Source: Pseudaeromonas paramecii (lineage in GTDB: Bacteria > Pseudomonadota > Gammaproteobacteria > Enterobacterales > Aeromonadaceae). Taken from it: a stretch of DNA of 64,000 nucleotides. The stretch lies in NCBI RefSeq assembly GCF_039540575.1, contig NZ_BAABFC010000010.1, forward strand, positions 1 through 64,000, given 5' to 3'. The number at the start of each line of letters is the position of its first letter. Within the stretch, counting starts at the first letter, position 1. This document shows positions 39,478 to 50,252 of the stretch, piece after piece. The translations under genes were made by a program, and so were the position numbers. The notes beneath the pieces are model-generated. The model did no database searches. It saw nothing but the letters and a program-made list of their open reading frames with translations, and had not been told where the DNA came from.

Positions 39478-39801
39478 ATGGCCATCACCCTGACCGAAGC
39501 GGCGGCAAACCGCGTGCAAACTTTTCTGGCCAACCGGGGCAAGGGCCTAGGTGTCCGGCTGGGCATCAAGACCTCCGGCTGCTCTGGCATGGCCTATGTG
39601 CTGGAGTTTGTTGACGAGAGCGACGCTGACGATCAAATTTTCGAGCAGCATGGCGTCAAGGTGGTGGTGGATAGCAAGAGCCTGCTTTATCTTGACGGCA
39701 CCGAGTTGGACTTCGTCAAAGAAGGACTCAACGAGGGCTTTAAATTCCATAATCCCAACGTCAAGGACGAGTGCGGATGCGGTGAGAGCTTCACCGTCTA
39801 G
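39478..39801 (+). CDS. iscA: A-type iron-sulfur carrier IscA
   Basis: A 107-residue carrier with the three conserved cysteines ([16 protein letters not shown] and ECGCGESF). It delivers iron or clusters to apo-proteins. It follows iscU by 14 bases with AAGGAAG as ribosome site. Confidence 0.97.
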   Translation: MAITLTEAAANRVQTFLANRGKGLGVRLGIKTSGCSGMAYVLEFVDESDADDQIFEQHGVKVVVDSKSLLYLDGTELDFVKEGLNEGFKFHNPNVKDECGCGESFTV

Positions 39802-39810
39802 GCCCGTCAG

Positions 39811-39836
39811 GCCGGCTCCCCAGCCGGCCGCTTGTT
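39811..39836 (+). terminator. Possible attenuator hairpin between iscA and hscB
   Basis: GCCGGCT-CCCC-AGCCGGC, then CGCTTGTTTTT. The form is that of a weak terminator inside the isc operon, which could lower expression of hscBA-fdx relative to iscSUA. Confidence 0.55.
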
Positions 39837-39854
39837 TTTGTGCTGGAGCGCCGG

Positions 39855-40373
39855 GTGAACTATTTCGAGATCTTCCATCTTCCCATCGCCTTTGAACTGG
39901 ACTCGGTTGAACTGGCCAGTCGCTACCGTCAGCTGCAGCAGCAGTACCATCCGGACAAGTTTGCCGCCGCCAGTGAGGCGGATCGCAGTCGGGCCTTGCA
40001 GTGGGCCGCCGAGATCAATGCCGCCTTCAATACCCTCAAGGAACCCGTGGCGCGAGCCGAGTACCTGCTGAGCCTGCAGGGACTGGAGATCCGTGGCGAA
40101 CAGCAAACCCTGCAGGATCTGGACTTTCTCGAACAGCAGTGGGCCTGGCGCGAGGCCCTGGAGGCCTTGCCTGCGGCAACGGCTCCCCTGCTGGCCTCCG
40201 CTAATCTGGCAGAGGAACTCTCCTTGACCCAGCGCCAGATGCAGACCGCCTTGAGCCAGACCCTGGCGGCGGGTGAGTGGCCTGCGGCGGCAGACTGGGT
40301 GCGCAAACTCAAATTCATGGCCAAGCTGCAGCTGGAGCTGGAGCGGCTGGAAGACTCTTTGTTGGACGATTAA
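39855..40373 (+). CDS. hscB: Co-chaperone HscB
   Basis: A 172-residue J-protein that delivers IscU to HscA. The J-domain HPD is in [12 protein letters not shown], and the C-terminal three-helix bundle binds IscU. GTG (NYFEIFHLP follows) was preferred over a GTG five codons earlier because GGAG is correctly spaced and E. coli HscB starts at the equivalent residue with 171 amino acids. Confidence 0.94.
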   Translation: MNYFEIFHLPIAFELDSVELASRYRQLQQQYHPDKFAAASEADRSRALQWAAEINAAFNTLKEPVARAEYLLSLQGLEIRGEQQTLQDLDFLEQQWAWREALEALPAATAPLLASANLAEELSLTQRQMQTALSQTLAAGEWPAAADWVRKLKFMAKLQLELERLEDSLLDD

Positions 40374-40377
40374 ACAG

Positions 40378-42225
40378 ATGGCGTTATTACACATTGCAGA
40401 GCCCGGCCAGAGTGCCGCCCCCCATCAGCACAAGTGGGCCGTAGGCATCGATCTGGGCACCACCAATTCCCTGGTGGCCGTGGTGCGCAGCGGTCAGGCC
40501 GAGGCACTGGCGGATGCCGACGGCGAGGTGATCCTGCCCTCGGTGGTGCGATACGGCCAGGACGGTACCCTGGTGGGCTGGCAGGCCAAGCAGCAGGCCG
40601 CCCAGGATCCCCTCAACACTCTCTCCTCCATCAAGCGGCTGATGGGCAAGTCTCTGGCCGATGTGGATGGCAGCCGGCTGCCCTATCAGCTGGTCGAAGG
40701 GGAGGGGGGCCTGGTGCAGGTGCAGACAGCCGCGGGTGCCGTCAACCCGGTGCAGGTTTCCGCACAGATCCTGAAAAACCTGGCCCAGCGCGCCGAGCAG
40801 AGCCTGGGCGCCAGCCTGGATGGGGTGGTGGTGACGGTACCGGCCTACTTCAACGATGGTCAGCGCCAGGCCACCAAGGATGCCGCCCGATTGGCGGGCC
40901 TGCATGTGCTGCGCCTGCTGAACGAACCCACCGCCGCTGCCGTGGCCTACGGGCTGGACTCGGGGCAGGAGGGGCTCATCGCCGTCTACGATCTGGGCGG
41001 CGGCACCTTCGATATCTCCATCCTGCGGTTGCACCGGGGTGTGTTTGAGGTGCTGGCCACCGGTGGCGACTCTGCCCTGGGCGGCGATGACTTCGACCAT
41101 GCCCTGGGCGACTGGCTGCTGGCCCAGCTGAACCTGGATCGGGCCCTGACGCCCCAGGAGCAGCGCCAGCTGCTGGACTTGGCCTGCGAGGCCAAGGAGC
41201 GGCTCACCGCCCAGGACAGCCTCACCCTCTCCTTCCTCGGTTGGCAGGGGGAGCTGAGCCGCAACCAGTTTGATGCCCTCATTCAGCCGCTCGTCAAGAA
41301 GACCCTGCTGGCCTGCCGCCGCGCCCTCAAGGATGCCGGTGTCAGTGCCGACGAGGTGCTGGAGGTGGTGATGGTGGGGGGCTCCACCCGGGTGCCATTG
41401 GTGCGGGAGCAGGTGGCGGCCTACTTTGGCCAGCCGCCGCTCACCAGCATAGACCCGGACAAGGTGGTGGCTCTGGGGGCCGCCATCCAGGCAGATGTGC
41501 TGGTGGGCAACAAGCCCGACAACCAGATGCTGCTGCTGGATGTGATCCCCCTGTCCCTGGGGCTGGAGACCATGGGGGGGCTTACCGAGAAGATCATCCC
41601 CCGCAACACCACCCTGCCGGTGGCCCGCGCCCAGGAGTTCACCACCTTCAAGGACGGCCAGACTGCCATGGCCATCCACGTGGTGCAGGGCGAGCGGGAG
41701 CTGGTGGCCGATTGCCGTTCCCTGGCTCGTTTCGAGTTGCGGGGTATTCCCCCCATGGCAGCCGGGGCGGCCCACATTCGGGTGACCTTCCAGGTGGATG
41801 CCGACGGCCTGCTGTCGGTGACCGCCATGGAAACTAGCACCCAGGTGCAGGCCCATATCGAGGTCAAACCCTCCTATGGTCTGCAGGAGAGTCAGATCGC
41901 CGACATGCTGCGGGCCTCCATCGCCCATGCCGAGGCGGATGTGCAGGCCCGCATGCTGGTGGAACAGCAGGTGGAGGCCGATCGGGTGATCGAGAGCGTC
42001 AGCCAGGCCCTGCTTGCCGATGGCGAGCGGCTGCTGGAGCGGGCCGATCGCGCCGTCATCGAGACGGCGCTGGGCCATCTGCGCCAAGCGCGCCAGGGAA
42101 CGGAGCTGGATGCCATCGTCTCCGCCATCGCCGCGGTGGAGCACGCCACCGCTGAATTTGCCGCCCGCCGCATGGATGACTCCATTCGCCGCGCGCTGCA
42201 GGGACAACAAATCGACAAGGTGTAA
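40378..42225 (+). CDS. hscA: Specialised Hsp70 chaperone HscA
   Basis: A 615-residue DnaK-like ATPase that binds the LPPVK loop of IscU to drive cluster transfer. ATPase motifs are [29 protein letters not shown] and [14 protein letters not shown]; the substrate-binding domain follows from about residue 385. ATG begins 4 bases after the hscB stop. The reading frame stays open upstream into hscB, but that extension is not conserved. Confidence 0.97.
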   Translation: MALLHIAEPGQSAAPHQHKWAVGIDLGTTNSLVAVVRSGQAEALADADGEVILPSVVRYGQDGTLVGWQAKQQAAQDPLNTLSSIKRLMGKSLADVDGSRLPYQLVEGEGGLVQVQTAAGAVNPVQVSAQILKNLAQRAEQSLGASLDGVVVTVPAYFNDGQRQATKDAARLAGLHVLRLLNEPTAAAVAYGLDSGQEGLIAVYDLGGGTFDISILRLHRGVFEVLATGGDSALGGDDFDHALGDWLLAQLNLDRALTPQEQRQLLDLACEAKERLTAQDSLTLSFLGWQGELSRNQFDALIQPLVKKTLLACRRALKDAGVSADEVLEVVMVGGSTRVPLVREQVAAYFGQPPLTSIDPDKVVALGAAIQADVLVGNKPDNQMLLLDVIPLSLGLETMGGLTEKIIPRNTTLPVARAQEFTTFKDGQTAMAIHVVQGERELVADCRSLARFELRGIPPMAAGAAHIRVTFQVDADGLLSVTAMETSTQVQAHIEVKPSYGLQESQIADMLRASIAHAEADVQARMLVEQQVEADRVIESVSQALLADGERLLERADRAVIETALGHLRQARQGTELDAIVSAIAAVEHATAEFAARRMDDSIRRALQGQQIDKV

Positions 42226-42226
42226 C

Positions 42227-42565
42227 ATGCCGAAAATCATTGTATTGCCCCATGAAACCCTCTGCCCGGAGGGCGCCGTGCTGGAGGCCCAGAGCGGAGA
42301 GACCATACTGGATGTGGCGCTGCGCAATCATATCGAGATTGAGCATGCCTGTGAGAAGTCCTGCGCCTGTACCACCTGCCACTGCATCGTCCGGGAGGGG
42401 TTCGATTCCCTTGAGCCCAGTGATGAGCTGGAGGATGATATGCTGGACAAGGCCTGGGGGCTGGAGCCGCAATCCCGGCTGAGCTGTCAGGCCAAGGTGG
42501 CGGATGAGGATCTGGTGGTTGAGATCCCCAAATACACCATCAACCTGGCCTCGGAGCGTCACTGA
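42227..42565 (+). CDS. fdx: [2Fe-2S] ferredoxin Fdx
   Basis: A 112-residue electron carrier for cluster assembly. Cluster ligands Cys42, Cys48, Cys51 and Cys87 match adrenodoxin-type ferredoxins ([16 protein letters not shown] and SRLSCQAKV). It starts one base after the hscA stop, so translation is coupled. Confidence 0.97.
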   Translation: MPKIIVLPHETLCPEGAVLEAQSGETILDVALRNHIEIEHACEKSCACTTCHCIVREGFDSLEPSDELEDDMLDKAWGLEPQSRLSCQAKVADEDLVVEIPKYTINLASERH

Positions 42566-42595
42566 CGTCCCTGGCTGGACAGGAAAGGAGGTCAC

Positions 42596-42802
42596 ATGTC
42601 CCTCAAGTGGATAGACAGCCTGGAGATAGCCCTGGCCCTGGCCGAGCGGTTTCCCCAGCAGGATCCCCGTCAGGTACGTTTCACCGATCTGCACCAGTGG
42701 GTCTGTGAGCTACCGGAGTTTGACGATGATCCGGCCCATTCCAACGAAGCCATTCTGGAAGCCATCATCCTGGCCTGGCTCGGCGAGCTGGACGAGGAAT
42801 AG
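42596..42802 (+). CDS. iscX: Iron-sulfur assembly regulator IscX
   Basis: A 68-residue acidic protein that binds IscS and iron and modulates sulfur transfer. [19 protein letters not shown] and the tail [10 protein letters not shown] are typical. AAAGGAGGTC gives a strong ribosome site. It ends the isc genes; a hairpin follows 7 bases on. Confidence 0.96.
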   Translation: MSLKWIDSLEIALALAERFPQQDPRQVRFTDLHQWVCELPEFDDDPAHSNEAILEAIILAWLGELDEE

Positions 42803-42809
42803 TATCAAC

Positions 42810-42840
42810 AGGCCACCTGCGGGTGGCCTGGTCTGTTTTT
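42810..42840 (+). terminator. Terminator after iscX
   Basis: AGGCCACC-TGCG-GGTGGCCT, then GGTCTGTTTTT. The T-run is offset by five bases, so read-through into pepB is possible. Confidence 0.75.
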
Positions 42841-42869
42841 GTCTTGTTGCATCATAAGGATCCCTTCGC

Positions 42870-44171
42870 ATGTCTGCTGTCATGAAGATTCTGTTGTCCC
42901 AACAGCCTGCCGACCCCCAATGGGGCGAGCAGGCCCTGCTGAGTTTTGTCTCCACCGGCGCCCTGATCCATCTGGGGGCCGACGCCGGGGAGTGGCTGCG
43001 TCAGATCCAGCGCGCCGGCCGTCGTCTGGATGGTCAGGGGATCAAGCAGGTTTGTCTGTCCGGCGAGGGCTGGGATCTGGAGCGGCGCTATGCCTTCTAT
43101 CAGGGCTTCTACAATCCCCGCGGCAAGCAGAGCCTCTACCTGGGGGAGATGCCGGTGGCCGAGCAGGCGCAACTGGACGCCTTGCTGGAATGCACCCGCT
43201 GGGTGCGGGAGATCACCAACGGCACGCCGGAAGACATCTATCCCCAGAGCCTGAGCGAGCAGGCCGCCGAATTTATCCGCCGCCAGGCGCCCGAGGCGGT
43301 ATCGACCCGCTTCATCGTCGGCGAGGAGCTGCGGGAGCTGGGCATGGTGGGGATCTACGGCGTGGGCCGTGGCAGCGATCGTCCGCCTGTGCTGCTGGAG
43401 CTGGACTACAACCCCAGTGGCGATGACAGCACGCCTGTGCTGGCTTGTCTGGTGGGCAAGGGCATCACCTTCGACTCCGGTGGTTACAGCCTCAAACCCT
43501 CTGATGTGATGCTGCCCATGAAGTCCGACATGGGCGGCGCCGCCATGGTCAGTGGCGCCCTGGCGTTGGCCATCCGTCAGGGGCTCAAGGCGCGCATCAA
43601 GCTGTTCCTGTGCTGTGCCGAGAACCTGGTGAGCGGTAACGCCTTCAAGCTGGGGGACATACTCACCTATCGCAACGGCGTGACGGTGGAGGTGCAGAAC
43701 ACCGACGCCGAGGGGCGCCTGGTGCTGGCCGATGGCTTGATCAATGCCAGCGAGACCGGCTGCCGCTATCTGCTGGATGCCGCGACCCTGACCGGTGCCG
43801 CCAAGGTGGCCCTGGGACGGGATTATCACGGCGTTTTCAGCCTCAAGGAGCAAGACGCCTTTGCCCTGTGCCAGCTGGCCCGCAGCCAGCAGGAGCAGTG
43901 CTGGCCGCTGCCGCTGGCCGCCTGGCACCTGCCCATGCTCAGCTCCTCCTTTGCCGAGCTGGGCAACATCGCCGGCGCCGAAGGCACACCGGGTGCCACC
44001 ACGGCGGCGGCCTTCCTGTCTCGTTTTGTGGGCAAGGGGGTGGACCAGTGGCTGCATCTGGACTTGTCGGCCTCTTATCAGAAGAACGCCAACGACCTGT
44101 GGGCCCCCGGTGGCAAGGGCCACGGCGTGCGCACCATCGCCGCCTGGCTGCAGCAGGTGGCGCAATCTTGA
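42870..44171 (+). CDS. pepB: Peptidase B (M17 leucyl aminopeptidase family) PepB
   Basis: A 433-residue cytosolic aminopeptidase. M17 metal and catalytic residues are in LVGKGITFDSGGYSLKP, MKSDMGGAA, and NTDAEGRLVLADGL. It cleaves N-terminal residues from short peptides. AAGGA is nine bases before the ATG; an ATG four codons later is an alternative. In Enterobacteria it also follows iscX. Confidence 0.95.
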   Translation: MSAVMKILLSQQPADPQWGEQALLSFVSTGALIHLGADAGEWLRQIQRAGRRLDGQGIKQVCLSGEGWDLERRYAFYQGFYNPRGKQSLYLGEMPVAEQAQLDALLECTRWVREITNGTPEDIYPQSLSEQAAEFIRRQAPEAVSTRFIVGEELRELGMVGIYGVGRGSDRPPVLLELDYNPSGDDSTPVLACLVGKGITFDSGGYSLKPSDVMLPMKSDMGGAAMVSGALALAIRQGLKARIKLFLCCAENLVSGNAFKLGDILTYRNGVTVEVQNTDAEGRLVLADGLINASETGCRYLLDAATLTGAAKVALGRDYHGVFSLKEQDAFALCQLARSQQEQCWPLPLAAWHLPMLSSSFAELGNIAGAEGTPGATTAAAFLSRFVGKGVDQWLHLDLSASYQKNANDLWAPGGKGHGVRTIAAWLQQVAQS

Positions 44172-44241
44172 GCCGCGCGGGTCAGGGCAGTGAGAGTTAG
44201 TTAAAAGATTTAACAAAAACGCCTGTTTGCCCGTGTCAGAT

Positions 44242-44273
44242 GGGCGTGCATCCGTATAATCGGAAGCACGCCC
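44242..44273. promoter_or_regulatory. 32-base imperfect palindrome centred on TATAAT before ndk
   Basis: GGGCGTGC-A-TCCG-TATAAT-CGGA-A-GCACGCCC, followed by TTGTTTT. The arms pair except for one A/A. The centre is a perfect -10 hexamer; GTGTCA 16 bases upstream is a poor -35. It could be the ndk promoter, the pepB terminator, or both. Confidence 0.6.
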
Positions 44274-44305
44274 TTGTTTTGACGGCGCTTAAGGAGTCCA
44301 TGTCC

Positions 44306-44737
44306 ATGACCATTGAACGTACCTTTTCCATCATCAAACCCGACGCTGTGGGGCGCAATCTCGTCGGCGACATCTATCATCGTTTCGAAAATGCCGGCCT
44401 GCAGATCATCGCCGCCAAGATGCTGCATCTGAGCCGTGAGCAGGCCGAAGGCTTCTATGCCGAACACCAGGGCAAGCCGTTTTATGATCCCTTGATCAAG
44501 TTCATGACCTCAGGGCCCATCATGGTTCAGGTGCTGGAAGGCGAGGATGCCATTCGCCGTCACCGGGAGGTGATCGGCGCCACGGATCCCGCCAAGGCAC
44601 AGGCCGGTACCATTCGGGCCGACTATGCCAGCTCGGTGCAGCAAAACGCCGTGCACGGCTCCGATAGCACCACCTCGGCGGAGCGTGAAATTGCCTATTT
44701 TTTCACCACGGAAGAGATTTGCCCGCGCACCCGCTAA
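44306..44737 (+). CDS. ndk: Nucleoside diphosphate kinase Ndk
   Basis: The 143-residue enzyme has the E. coli length when started at [20 protein letters not shown] is nine bases upstream. An ATG two codons earlier is closer to the ribosome site (3 bases). It balances NTP pools through a phospho-histidine, His in the [10 protein letters not shown] loop. RADYASS and [13 protein letters not shown] are also typical. Confidence 0.97.
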   Translation: MTIERTFSIIKPDAVGRNLVGDIYHRFENAGLQIIAAKMLHLSREQAEGFYAEHQGKPFYDPLIKFMTSGPIMVQVLEGEDAIRRHREVIGATDPAKAQAGTIRADYASSVQQNAVHGSDSTTSAEREIAYFFTTEEICPRTR

Positions 44738-44773
44738 CTCAATGACACGGCAGCAAAAAGTTGCATGCTATCC

Positions 44774-44804
44774 AACAGGGGAGCCCAGGCTCCCCTGTTG
44801 TTTT
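44774..44804 (+). terminator. Rho-independent terminator after ndk
   Basis: AACAGGGGAGCC-CA-GGCTCCCCTGTT then GTTTT; twelve-pair stem. Confidence 0.9.
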
Positions 44805-44896
44805 AGCCGTCACCCGCGGCCGGGCTCCCTAGCATAGCTGAAACAATATTTGTACAATGCCGCCCCCAAAGCTGGTAGTTCATCACAGAGGCCCCC

Positions 44897-46015
44897 ATGA
44901 GCGAGTCAAAAATCAATCTGCTGGATCTGGATCGCAAGGCGATGCGCGCCTTCTTCACCGACATCGGTGAGAAGCCGTTTCGTGCCGATCAGGTCATGAA
45001 GTGGCTCTATCACTTCGGCTGTGATGATTTTGCCGCCATGACCGACATCAACAAGACGCTGCGGGAGAAGCTGCAGCAGCGCTGCGAGATCCGCGCGCCC
45101 GAGATCAGCCGGGAACAGCGCTCCGCGGACGGCACCATCAAGTGGGCCATGCTGGTGGGGGATCAGGAGGTGGAGACCGTCTACATCCCCGAGGAGGACA
45201 GGGCCACCCTGTGCGTCTCCTCCCAGGTGGGCTGCGCCCTGGAGTGTAAGTTCTGCTCCACCGCCCAACAGGGCTTCAACCGCAACCTCAAGGTGTCCGA
45301 GATCATCGGTCAGGTGTGGCGGGCGGCCAAGGTGCTGGGCTTCTCCAAGGAGACCGGCAAACGCCCCATCACCAACGTGGTGATGATGGGTATGGGCGAG
45401 CCCCTGCTCAATCTGGCCAACGTGGTGCCGGCCATGGAGCTGATGATGGATGACTTCGGCTTCGGACTGTCCAAGCGGCGGGTAACCCTCTCCACCTCCG
45501 GGGTGGTGCCGGCGCTGGACAAGCTGGGCGACATGATTGACGTGGCACTGGCCATCTCCTTGCACGCGCCCAACGACGCCTTGCGCTCCGAGATCATGCC
45601 CATCAACGACAAGTACAACATCGACGACTTCCTGTCGGCGGTGCGTCGCTACCTTGAGAAGTCCAATGCCAACCAGGGGCGGGTGACGGTGGAGTATGTG
45701 CTGCTGGATCACATCAACGACGACATGCAGCATGCCCACGAGCTGGCCAAGACTCTGAAGGACACGCCGAGCAAGATCAACCTGATCCCCTTTAATCCCT
45801 TCCCGGGCAACCCCTACGGCAAGCCCAGCAACAGCCGGATCGATCGTTTCGCCAAGGTGCTGATGGAGTATGGCTTTACCGTCATAGTGCGCAAAACCCG
45901 CGGCGACGACATAGATGCGGCCTGTGGTCAACTGGTAGGTGACGTGATCGACAGAACCAAGCGAACCATGAAAAAACGGATGCAAGACGAGGGTATTTCG
46001 GTCAAAATGCTTTGA
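44897..46015 (+). CDS. rlmN: Dual-specificity 23S rRNA/tRNA methyltransferase RlmN
   Basis: A 372-residue radical-SAM enzyme that methylates C2 of A2503 in 23S rRNA and A37 in some tRNAs. The iron-sulfur motif CxxxCxxC reads [18 protein letters not shown]. The second catalytic cysteine is in [11 protein letters not shown] near the C-terminus. MGMGEPLLN is the GGE-like SAM motif. It is first of a long run to bamB. Confidence 0.97.
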   Translation: MSESKINLLDLDRKAMRAFFTDIGEKPFRADQVMKWLYHFGCDDFAAMTDINKTLREKLQQRCEIRAPEISREQRSADGTIKWAMLVGDQEVETVYIPEEDRATLCVSSQVGCALECKFCSTAQQGFNRNLKVSEIIGQVWRAAKVLGFSKETGKRPITNVVMMGMGEPLLNLANVVPAMELMMDDFGFGLSKRRVTLSTSGVVPALDKLGDMIDVALAISLHAPNDALRSEIMPINDKYNIDDFLSAVRRYLEKSNANQGRVTVEYVLLDHINDDMQHAHELAKTLKDTPSKINLIPFNPFPGNPYGKPSNSRIDRFAKVLMEYGFTVIVRKTRGDDIDAACGQLVGDVIDRTKRTMKKRMQDEGISVKML

Positions 46016-46041
46016 AATCCAGTCCGTTATTGCTCAAAAGC

Positions 46042-46821
46042 ATGAAAACTAACACCTTGTTGGCTTGGGCAGTGTTGGCGCTGCTGCCCGGCTGTGTAAC
46101 CGAAACCACCTATATCGGCAACAACACATCCCGTGCCGCCCAATCCGTTGATGCGGTGGCCGCGGCCAAGACCCGGGTCGAGCTGGCGGTGGGCTACATG
46201 AAAAAAGGGGATCTGAGCCAGGCCAGATTTAATCTGGACAAGGCGCTTTCCCTGGATCCCCACAATGCCGATGCCTATCTGACCCTGGCGTATTACTACC
46301 AGAAGGTCGGCGATATCAAGTCCGCCGACGCGACCTACCGCAAACTGCTCTCCCTGCACAGTTCAGATGCCAACGCCATGAACAACTATGGCGTCTTCCT
46401 GTGTAAGCAAAAACGCTACGATGATGCCGAGCGCCAATTCCTCAAGGCGGTGACTCAGCCTGATTATGTGGACATGGACGATACCTATGAAAATGCCGGC
46501 TACTGCGCTAGCGTGGCGGGCAACAAGGATAAGGCCTTGCAGTATTACGATCAGGCGGTACGCTACAATCCCCGCAAGGGCCGGGCCTGGTTGGCCAAGA
46601 CGAGCCTAGAGCTGGATGCCAATCGGCGTGAAGCTGCCGGAGTGTCGCTTAGCCGCTACGCCCAGTTGGGTTTGCCGGAAACGGCAGAAAGTTTGTGGCT
46701 ACGCTTGCGTCTGGCGCAGGAGCTGGGAGAATTGGCCCAATTGCATAAGTTCGGCGGCGAGCTGGTACGTCGCTTTCCGGACTCCGCTCAAGCAAAAAGA
46801 TACATAAACAATGACTACTGA
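46042..46821 (+). CDS. pilW: Type IV pilus biogenesis lipoprotein PilW (PilF)
   Basis: A 259-residue outer-membrane lipoprotein with about six TPR repeats. It is needed in other species for assembling the PilQ secretin. Lipobox LPGC has Cys18. TPR signatures include GDLSQARFNLDKALSLDP and NADAYLTLAYYYQKVGD. ATG was chosen for the signal peptide; a TTG that overlaps the rlmN stop is an alternative. The gene order rlmN-pilW-rodZ-ispG-hisS is common in Gammaproteobacteria. Confidence 0.9.
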   Translation: MKTNTLLAWAVLALLPGCVTETTYIGNNTSRAAQSVDAVAAAKTRVELAVGYMKKGDLSQARFNLDKALSLDPHNADAYLTLAYYYQKVGDIKSADATYRKLLSLHSSDANAMNNYGVFLCKQKRYDDAERQFLKAVTQPDYVDMDDTYENAGYCASVAGNKDKALQYYDQAVRYNPRKGRAWLAKTSLELDANRREAAGVSLSRYAQLGLPETAESLWLRLRLAQELGELAQLHKFGGELVRRFPDSAQAKRYINNDY

Positions 46822-47752
46822 ATCCCACACCGTTCCGGCATCCGACGATCAGGATGCCCGTCCCAGCCCTGGTTTGATGTTGCGTTCCGCCCGTGAGCAG
46901 CGTCAGCTGTCTCAGGCTGAGGTAGCCGCCCGTCTCAACCTGCGGGTTTCGCTTATCCGGGATCTGGAGCTGGACCGCTTCGATCAGAAGACCGCCAGCA
47001 CCTTTACCCGGGGCTACATCAAGTCCTATGCCAAGCTGCTGGGGATCCCTGATGAACCCATAGTGGCGGCTTATGAGGCCATGGCCGAGCGGACGCCCGA
47101 ATATGGCCATCAGATGCACAGCTTCTCCCGCCGCACCAGCCGCGAGGCCAGCGAGAACCGTCTGCGCTATGCCTCCTGGCTGGCGTTTATTGTCCTGGCG
47201 GTGGGCATGTTCGCCTGGTGGTGGCATCAGCCGGCGGAAACCCCCAAGACCAGCAATCTGGATGACACCATGCGGATGCTGGACAGCTCCACCGAATCCC
47301 TGGCCCCGGCCGTCTCGGCGAGCCAGCCGGTGGTGAGCGCCGCTGTGGCCGCTGCTGCTGAGTCCATCAGCGGGGCGCAGGCGACCGTGAGCGCGGCCGT
47401 TTCCGCCGCACCGGCCGTATCGGCCGCTGCCGCCCTGACACCCGCCGCGAACGCCGTGTCAGCGGCTGCCGTGACGGCGGCGCAGAGTGCCCCTGCTACC
47501 CCTGAGGCCGGGCAACTGGCACTGACCTTCAAGGCCGATTGCTGGCTGCGCATCACGGATGCCAGCGGCAAGGTGCTGCTGGAAGGTCTGAAGAAGGCCG
47601 GAGTGCAGCAGACGCTCTCCGGCCAGGCCCCGTACCGTCTGGTGGTGGGGGCGCCGCAGGCCCTGAGTCTGAATTTCGCCGGCGAGCCGGTGGACATGAC
47701 CCGCTTCAAGGCCGGCCAGGTGGCCCGTTTTACCCTGCCAAGCAAGAGTTGA
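46811..47752 (+). CDS. rodZ: Cell-shape protein RodZ
   Basis: A 313-residue bitopic membrane protein linking MreB to the elongasome. It has an N-terminal Cro-like helix-turn-helix ([20 protein letters not shown]), a basic juxtamembrane region, a membrane helix ([20 protein letters not shown], residues about 119-138), a low-complexity Ala/Ser/Val linker to residue about 230, and a periplasmic DUF4115 domain. It overlaps pilW by 11 bases, so the two are coupled. Confidence 0.95.
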   Translation: MTTESHTVPASDDQDARPSPGLMLRSAREQRQLSQAEVAARLNLRVSLIRDLELDRFDQKTASTFTRGYIKSYAKLLGIPDEPIVAAYEAMAERTPEYGHQMHSFSRRTSREASENRLRYASWLAFIVLAVGMFAWWWHQPAETPKTSNLDDTMRMLDSSTESLAPAVSASQPVVSAAVAAAAESISGAQATVSAAVSAAPAVSAAAALTPAANAVSAAAVTAAQSAPATPEAGQLALTFKADCWLRITDASGKVLLEGLKKAGVQQTLSGQAPYRLVVGAPQALSLNFAGEPVDMTRFKAGQVARFTLPSKS

Positions 47753-47756
47753 TTGT

Positions 47757-48875
47757 ATGAGTGACGTGGTATCCCCAATCAAGCGCCGGATCAGCAAACA
47801 GATCATGGTGGGCAAGGTGGCCGTTGGGGGTGATGCCCCCATCTCGGTACAGAGCATGACCAACACCCGGACCACGGATGTGGCCGCCACCGTGGCCCAG
47901 ATCCAGGCCATTGCCCGGGCCGGCGCCGACATAGTGCGGGTGTCCGTCCCCACCATGGATGCGGCCGAGGCGTTTGCTCAGATCCGTCAGCAGGTGAGCC
48001 TGCCCCTGGTGGCGGACATTCACTTTGACTATCGCATCGCCCTCAAGGTGGCCGAATACGGCGCCGATTGCCTGCGGATCAACCCCGGCAACATAGGCAC
48101 CGAAGATCGCATCCGCGCCGTGGTGGATTGCGCCCGGGACAGGAACATCCCCATTCGCATCGGTGTGAACGGCGGCTCCCTGGAGCGGGAGCTGATGGAC
48201 AAGTACGGTGAACCGACCCCCGAGGCACTGGTGGAGTCGGCCCTGCGTCATGTGGACATTTTGGATCGGCTCAACTTTGACCAGTTCAAGGTCAGCGTCA
48301 AGGCCTCCGATGTCTTCCTGGCGGTGGAGGCCTATCGTCAGCTGGCCCGCCAGATCGAGCAGCCCCTGCACCTGGGCATCACCGAAGCCGGAGGTTTTCG
48401 CGCCGGAGCGGTCAAGTCCGCCATCGGGCTGGGGATGCTGCTGGCCGATGGCATCGGCGACACCCTGCGCATCTCCCTGGCCGCCGATCCGGTGGAGGAG
48501 GTGAAGGTGGGCTTCGATATCCTCAAGTCCCTGCGTATCCGCTCCCGCGGCATCAACTTCATCGCCTGTCCCTCCTGCTCCCGGCAGGAGTTTGATGTCA
48601 TCGGCACCGTCAATGCCCTGGAGCAGCGGCTCGAAGATATCGTCACCCCCATGGATGTTTCCATCATCGGCTGTGTGGTCAATGGTCCTGGTGAGGCCCT
48701 GGTGTCCAACCTGGGACTGGCCGGCGCCAGCAAGAAGAGCGCCCTGTACGAGGATGGACAGCGGGTGGATCGGCTGGACAACCTGGATCTGGTGGATGCC
48801 CTTGAGGCCCGGATCCGTGCCAAGGTGGCCCGACTGGATCAAGGCAATCGCATCGATGTGACGCCCACCGAATGA
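47757..48875 (+). CDS. ispG: 4-hydroxy-3-methylbut-2-enyl diphosphate synthase IspG
   Basis: A 372-residue iron-sulfur enzyme converting MEcPP to HMBPP in the MEP isoprenoid pathway. Cluster ligands lie in [14 protein letters not shown] and [12 protein letters not shown]. It follows rodZ by four bases. It depends on the Isc system encoded nearby. Confidence 0.97.
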   Translation: MSDVVSPIKRRISKQIMVGKVAVGGDAPISVQSMTNTRTTDVAATVAQIQAIARAGADIVRVSVPTMDAAEAFAQIRQQVSLPLVADIHFDYRIALKVAEYGADCLRINPGNIGTEDRIRAVVDCARDRNIPIRIGVNGGSLERELMDKYGEPTPEALVESALRHVDILDRLNFDQFKVSVKASDVFLAVEAYRQLARQIEQPLHLGITEAGGFRAGAVKSAIGLGMLLADGIGDTLRISLAADPVEEVKVGFDILKSLRIRSRGINFIACPSCSRQEFDVIGTVNALEQRLEDIVTPMDVSIIGCVVNGPGEALVSNLGLAGASKKSALYEDGQRVDRLDNLDLVDALEARIRAKVARLDQGNRIDVTPTE

Positions 48876-48900
48876 CGGTGTCCCTTTCCCGCCCGGGCGT

Positions 48901-48929
48901 TTTACCTCGGGTGGGAAACTCCCTATAAT
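48901..48929 (+). promoter_or_regulatory. Probable hisS promoter
   Basis: TTTACC, 17-base spacer, TATAAT in the 100-base ispG-hisS gap. A perfect -10 and a 4/6 -35 with ideal spacing support a sigma-70 promoter of its own for hisS-yfgM-bamB. Confidence 0.7.
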
Positions 48930-48975
48930 GCGGGCACTTTTTCTCCCTGGTTTCTAACTGCATTCGAGTACCAAC

Positions 48976-50250
48976 GTGGCCAAACAGATCCAAGCTATTC
49001 GCGGCATGAACGATTGCCTGCCGGAGCAGACTCCGGTCTGGCAACTGGTTGAATCTTCCCTGCGCAACCTGATGGCCTCTTATGGCTACAGCGAGATGCG
49101 CATGCCCATCGTCGAGATGACCCACCTGTTCAAGCGGGCCATCGGTGAGGTGACCGACGTGGTCGAGAAGGAGATGTACACCTTCGACGATCGCAATGGC
49201 GACAGCCTGACCCTGCGTCCCGAGGGCACCGCCGGTTGTGTGCGGGCCTGTATCGAACATGGTCTGGTCTACAACCAGGAACGTCGCGTCTGGTATATCG
49301 GCCCCATGTTCCGCCACGAGCGTCCCCAGAAGGGGCGTTATCGCCAGTTTCATCAGTTCGGGGTGGAGGTGTTTGGCCTCAACGGCCCGGATATCGACGC
49401 CGAGCTGATCCTGTTGACCGCCCGGCTGTGGCGTCAACTGGGCATCAGTGAGCACCTGACCCTGCAGCTCAACACCCTGGGTTCCAGCGACGAGCGGGCC
49501 GCCCACCGTACCGCCCTGGTGGCCTTCTTGGAGCAGCACAAGGAGCGGCTGGACGAGGATTGCCAGCGTCGCATGTACAGCAACCCACTGCGGGTGCTGG
49601 ACAGCAAGAACGCCGATATCCAGGCGCTGCTGGCGGATGCACCGCGGCTGGCCGATTTCTTCGGCGAGCAGAGCCGTGCCCACTTTGACGGCCTGCGTCA
49701 GCTGCTGGATGCCGCCGGCATCGCCTACGAGGTGAACGAGCGTCTGGTGCGCGGCCTGGATTACTACAACTACACCGTCTTTGAGTGGGTCACCCAGAGC
49801 CTGGGTGCCCAGGGCACCGTCTGTGGCGGCGGTCGCTACGATGGTCTGGTGGAGCAGTTGGGTGGTCAGGCCACCCCGGCCGTCGGCTTTGCCATGGGGC
49901 TGGAGCGCCTGGTGCTGCTGCTGGAAACCCTGGAGAAGACCGACAATGCCAAGGCGCCGGTTGACGTCTACCTCTGTACCATGGGGGACGGACTGACGGC
50001 GGCGGGCTTTGCCCTGGCGGAGCAGCTGCGGGAAGCCGTGCCGGCCCTGCGGTTGATGACCCATTGCGGCGGTGGCAATTTCAAGAAGCAATTGAAACGG
50101 GCCGACAAGGTGGGTGCCGAGTTGGCGCTCATCCTCGGCGAAGAGGAGGTGGCCCAGGGCGTGGTCACCGTCAAGGATCTCAAGCAGGGTGAGCAACAGA
50201 CCCTCAAGGTAGCCGAGCTGATCCAGCTGCTGGCAGGCAAAGGAGCATAA
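48976..50250 (+). CDS. hisS: Histidyl-tRNA synthetase HisS
   Basis: A 424-residue class II synthetase. Motif 2 is [19 protein letters not shown] and motif 3 is [15 protein letters not shown]; histidine-binding loop [13 protein letters not shown] is present. The start is GTG ([15 protein letters not shown] follows) and no upstream ATG fits the family. yfgM follows after two bases. Confidence 0.97.
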   Translation: MAKQIQAIRGMNDCLPEQTPVWQLVESSLRNLMASYGYSEMRMPIVEMTHLFKRAIGEVTDVVEKEMYTFDDRNGDSLTLRPEGTAGCVRACIEHGLVYNQERRVWYIGPMFRHERPQKGRYRQFHQFGVEVFGLNGPDIDAELILLTARLWRQLGISEHLTLQLNTLGSSDERAAHRTALVAFLEQHKERLDEDCQRRMYSNPLRVLDSKNADIQALLADAPRLADFFGEQSRAHFDGLRQLLDAAGIAYEVNERLVRGLDYYNYTVFEWVTQSLGAQGTVCGGGRYDGLVEQLGGQATPAVGFAMGLERLVLLLETLEKTDNAKAPVDVYLCTMGDGLTAAGFALAEQLREAVPALRLMTHCGGGNFKKQLKRADKVGAELALILGEEEVAQGVVTVKDLKQGEQQTLKVAELIQLLAGKGA

Positions 50251-50252
50251 TC

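Noticed and set aside
40387..42327. 646-residue open frame antisense to hscA
   Set aside because: Mirror frame of a high-GC Hsp70 gene; composition is rich in His, Gln and Gly as expected of such shadows, with no domain.
48890..48903. CGCCCGGGCG-TTTT after ispG as a terminator
   Set aside because: The palindrome leaves no loop, so a stable hairpin is not possible without losing most pairs.
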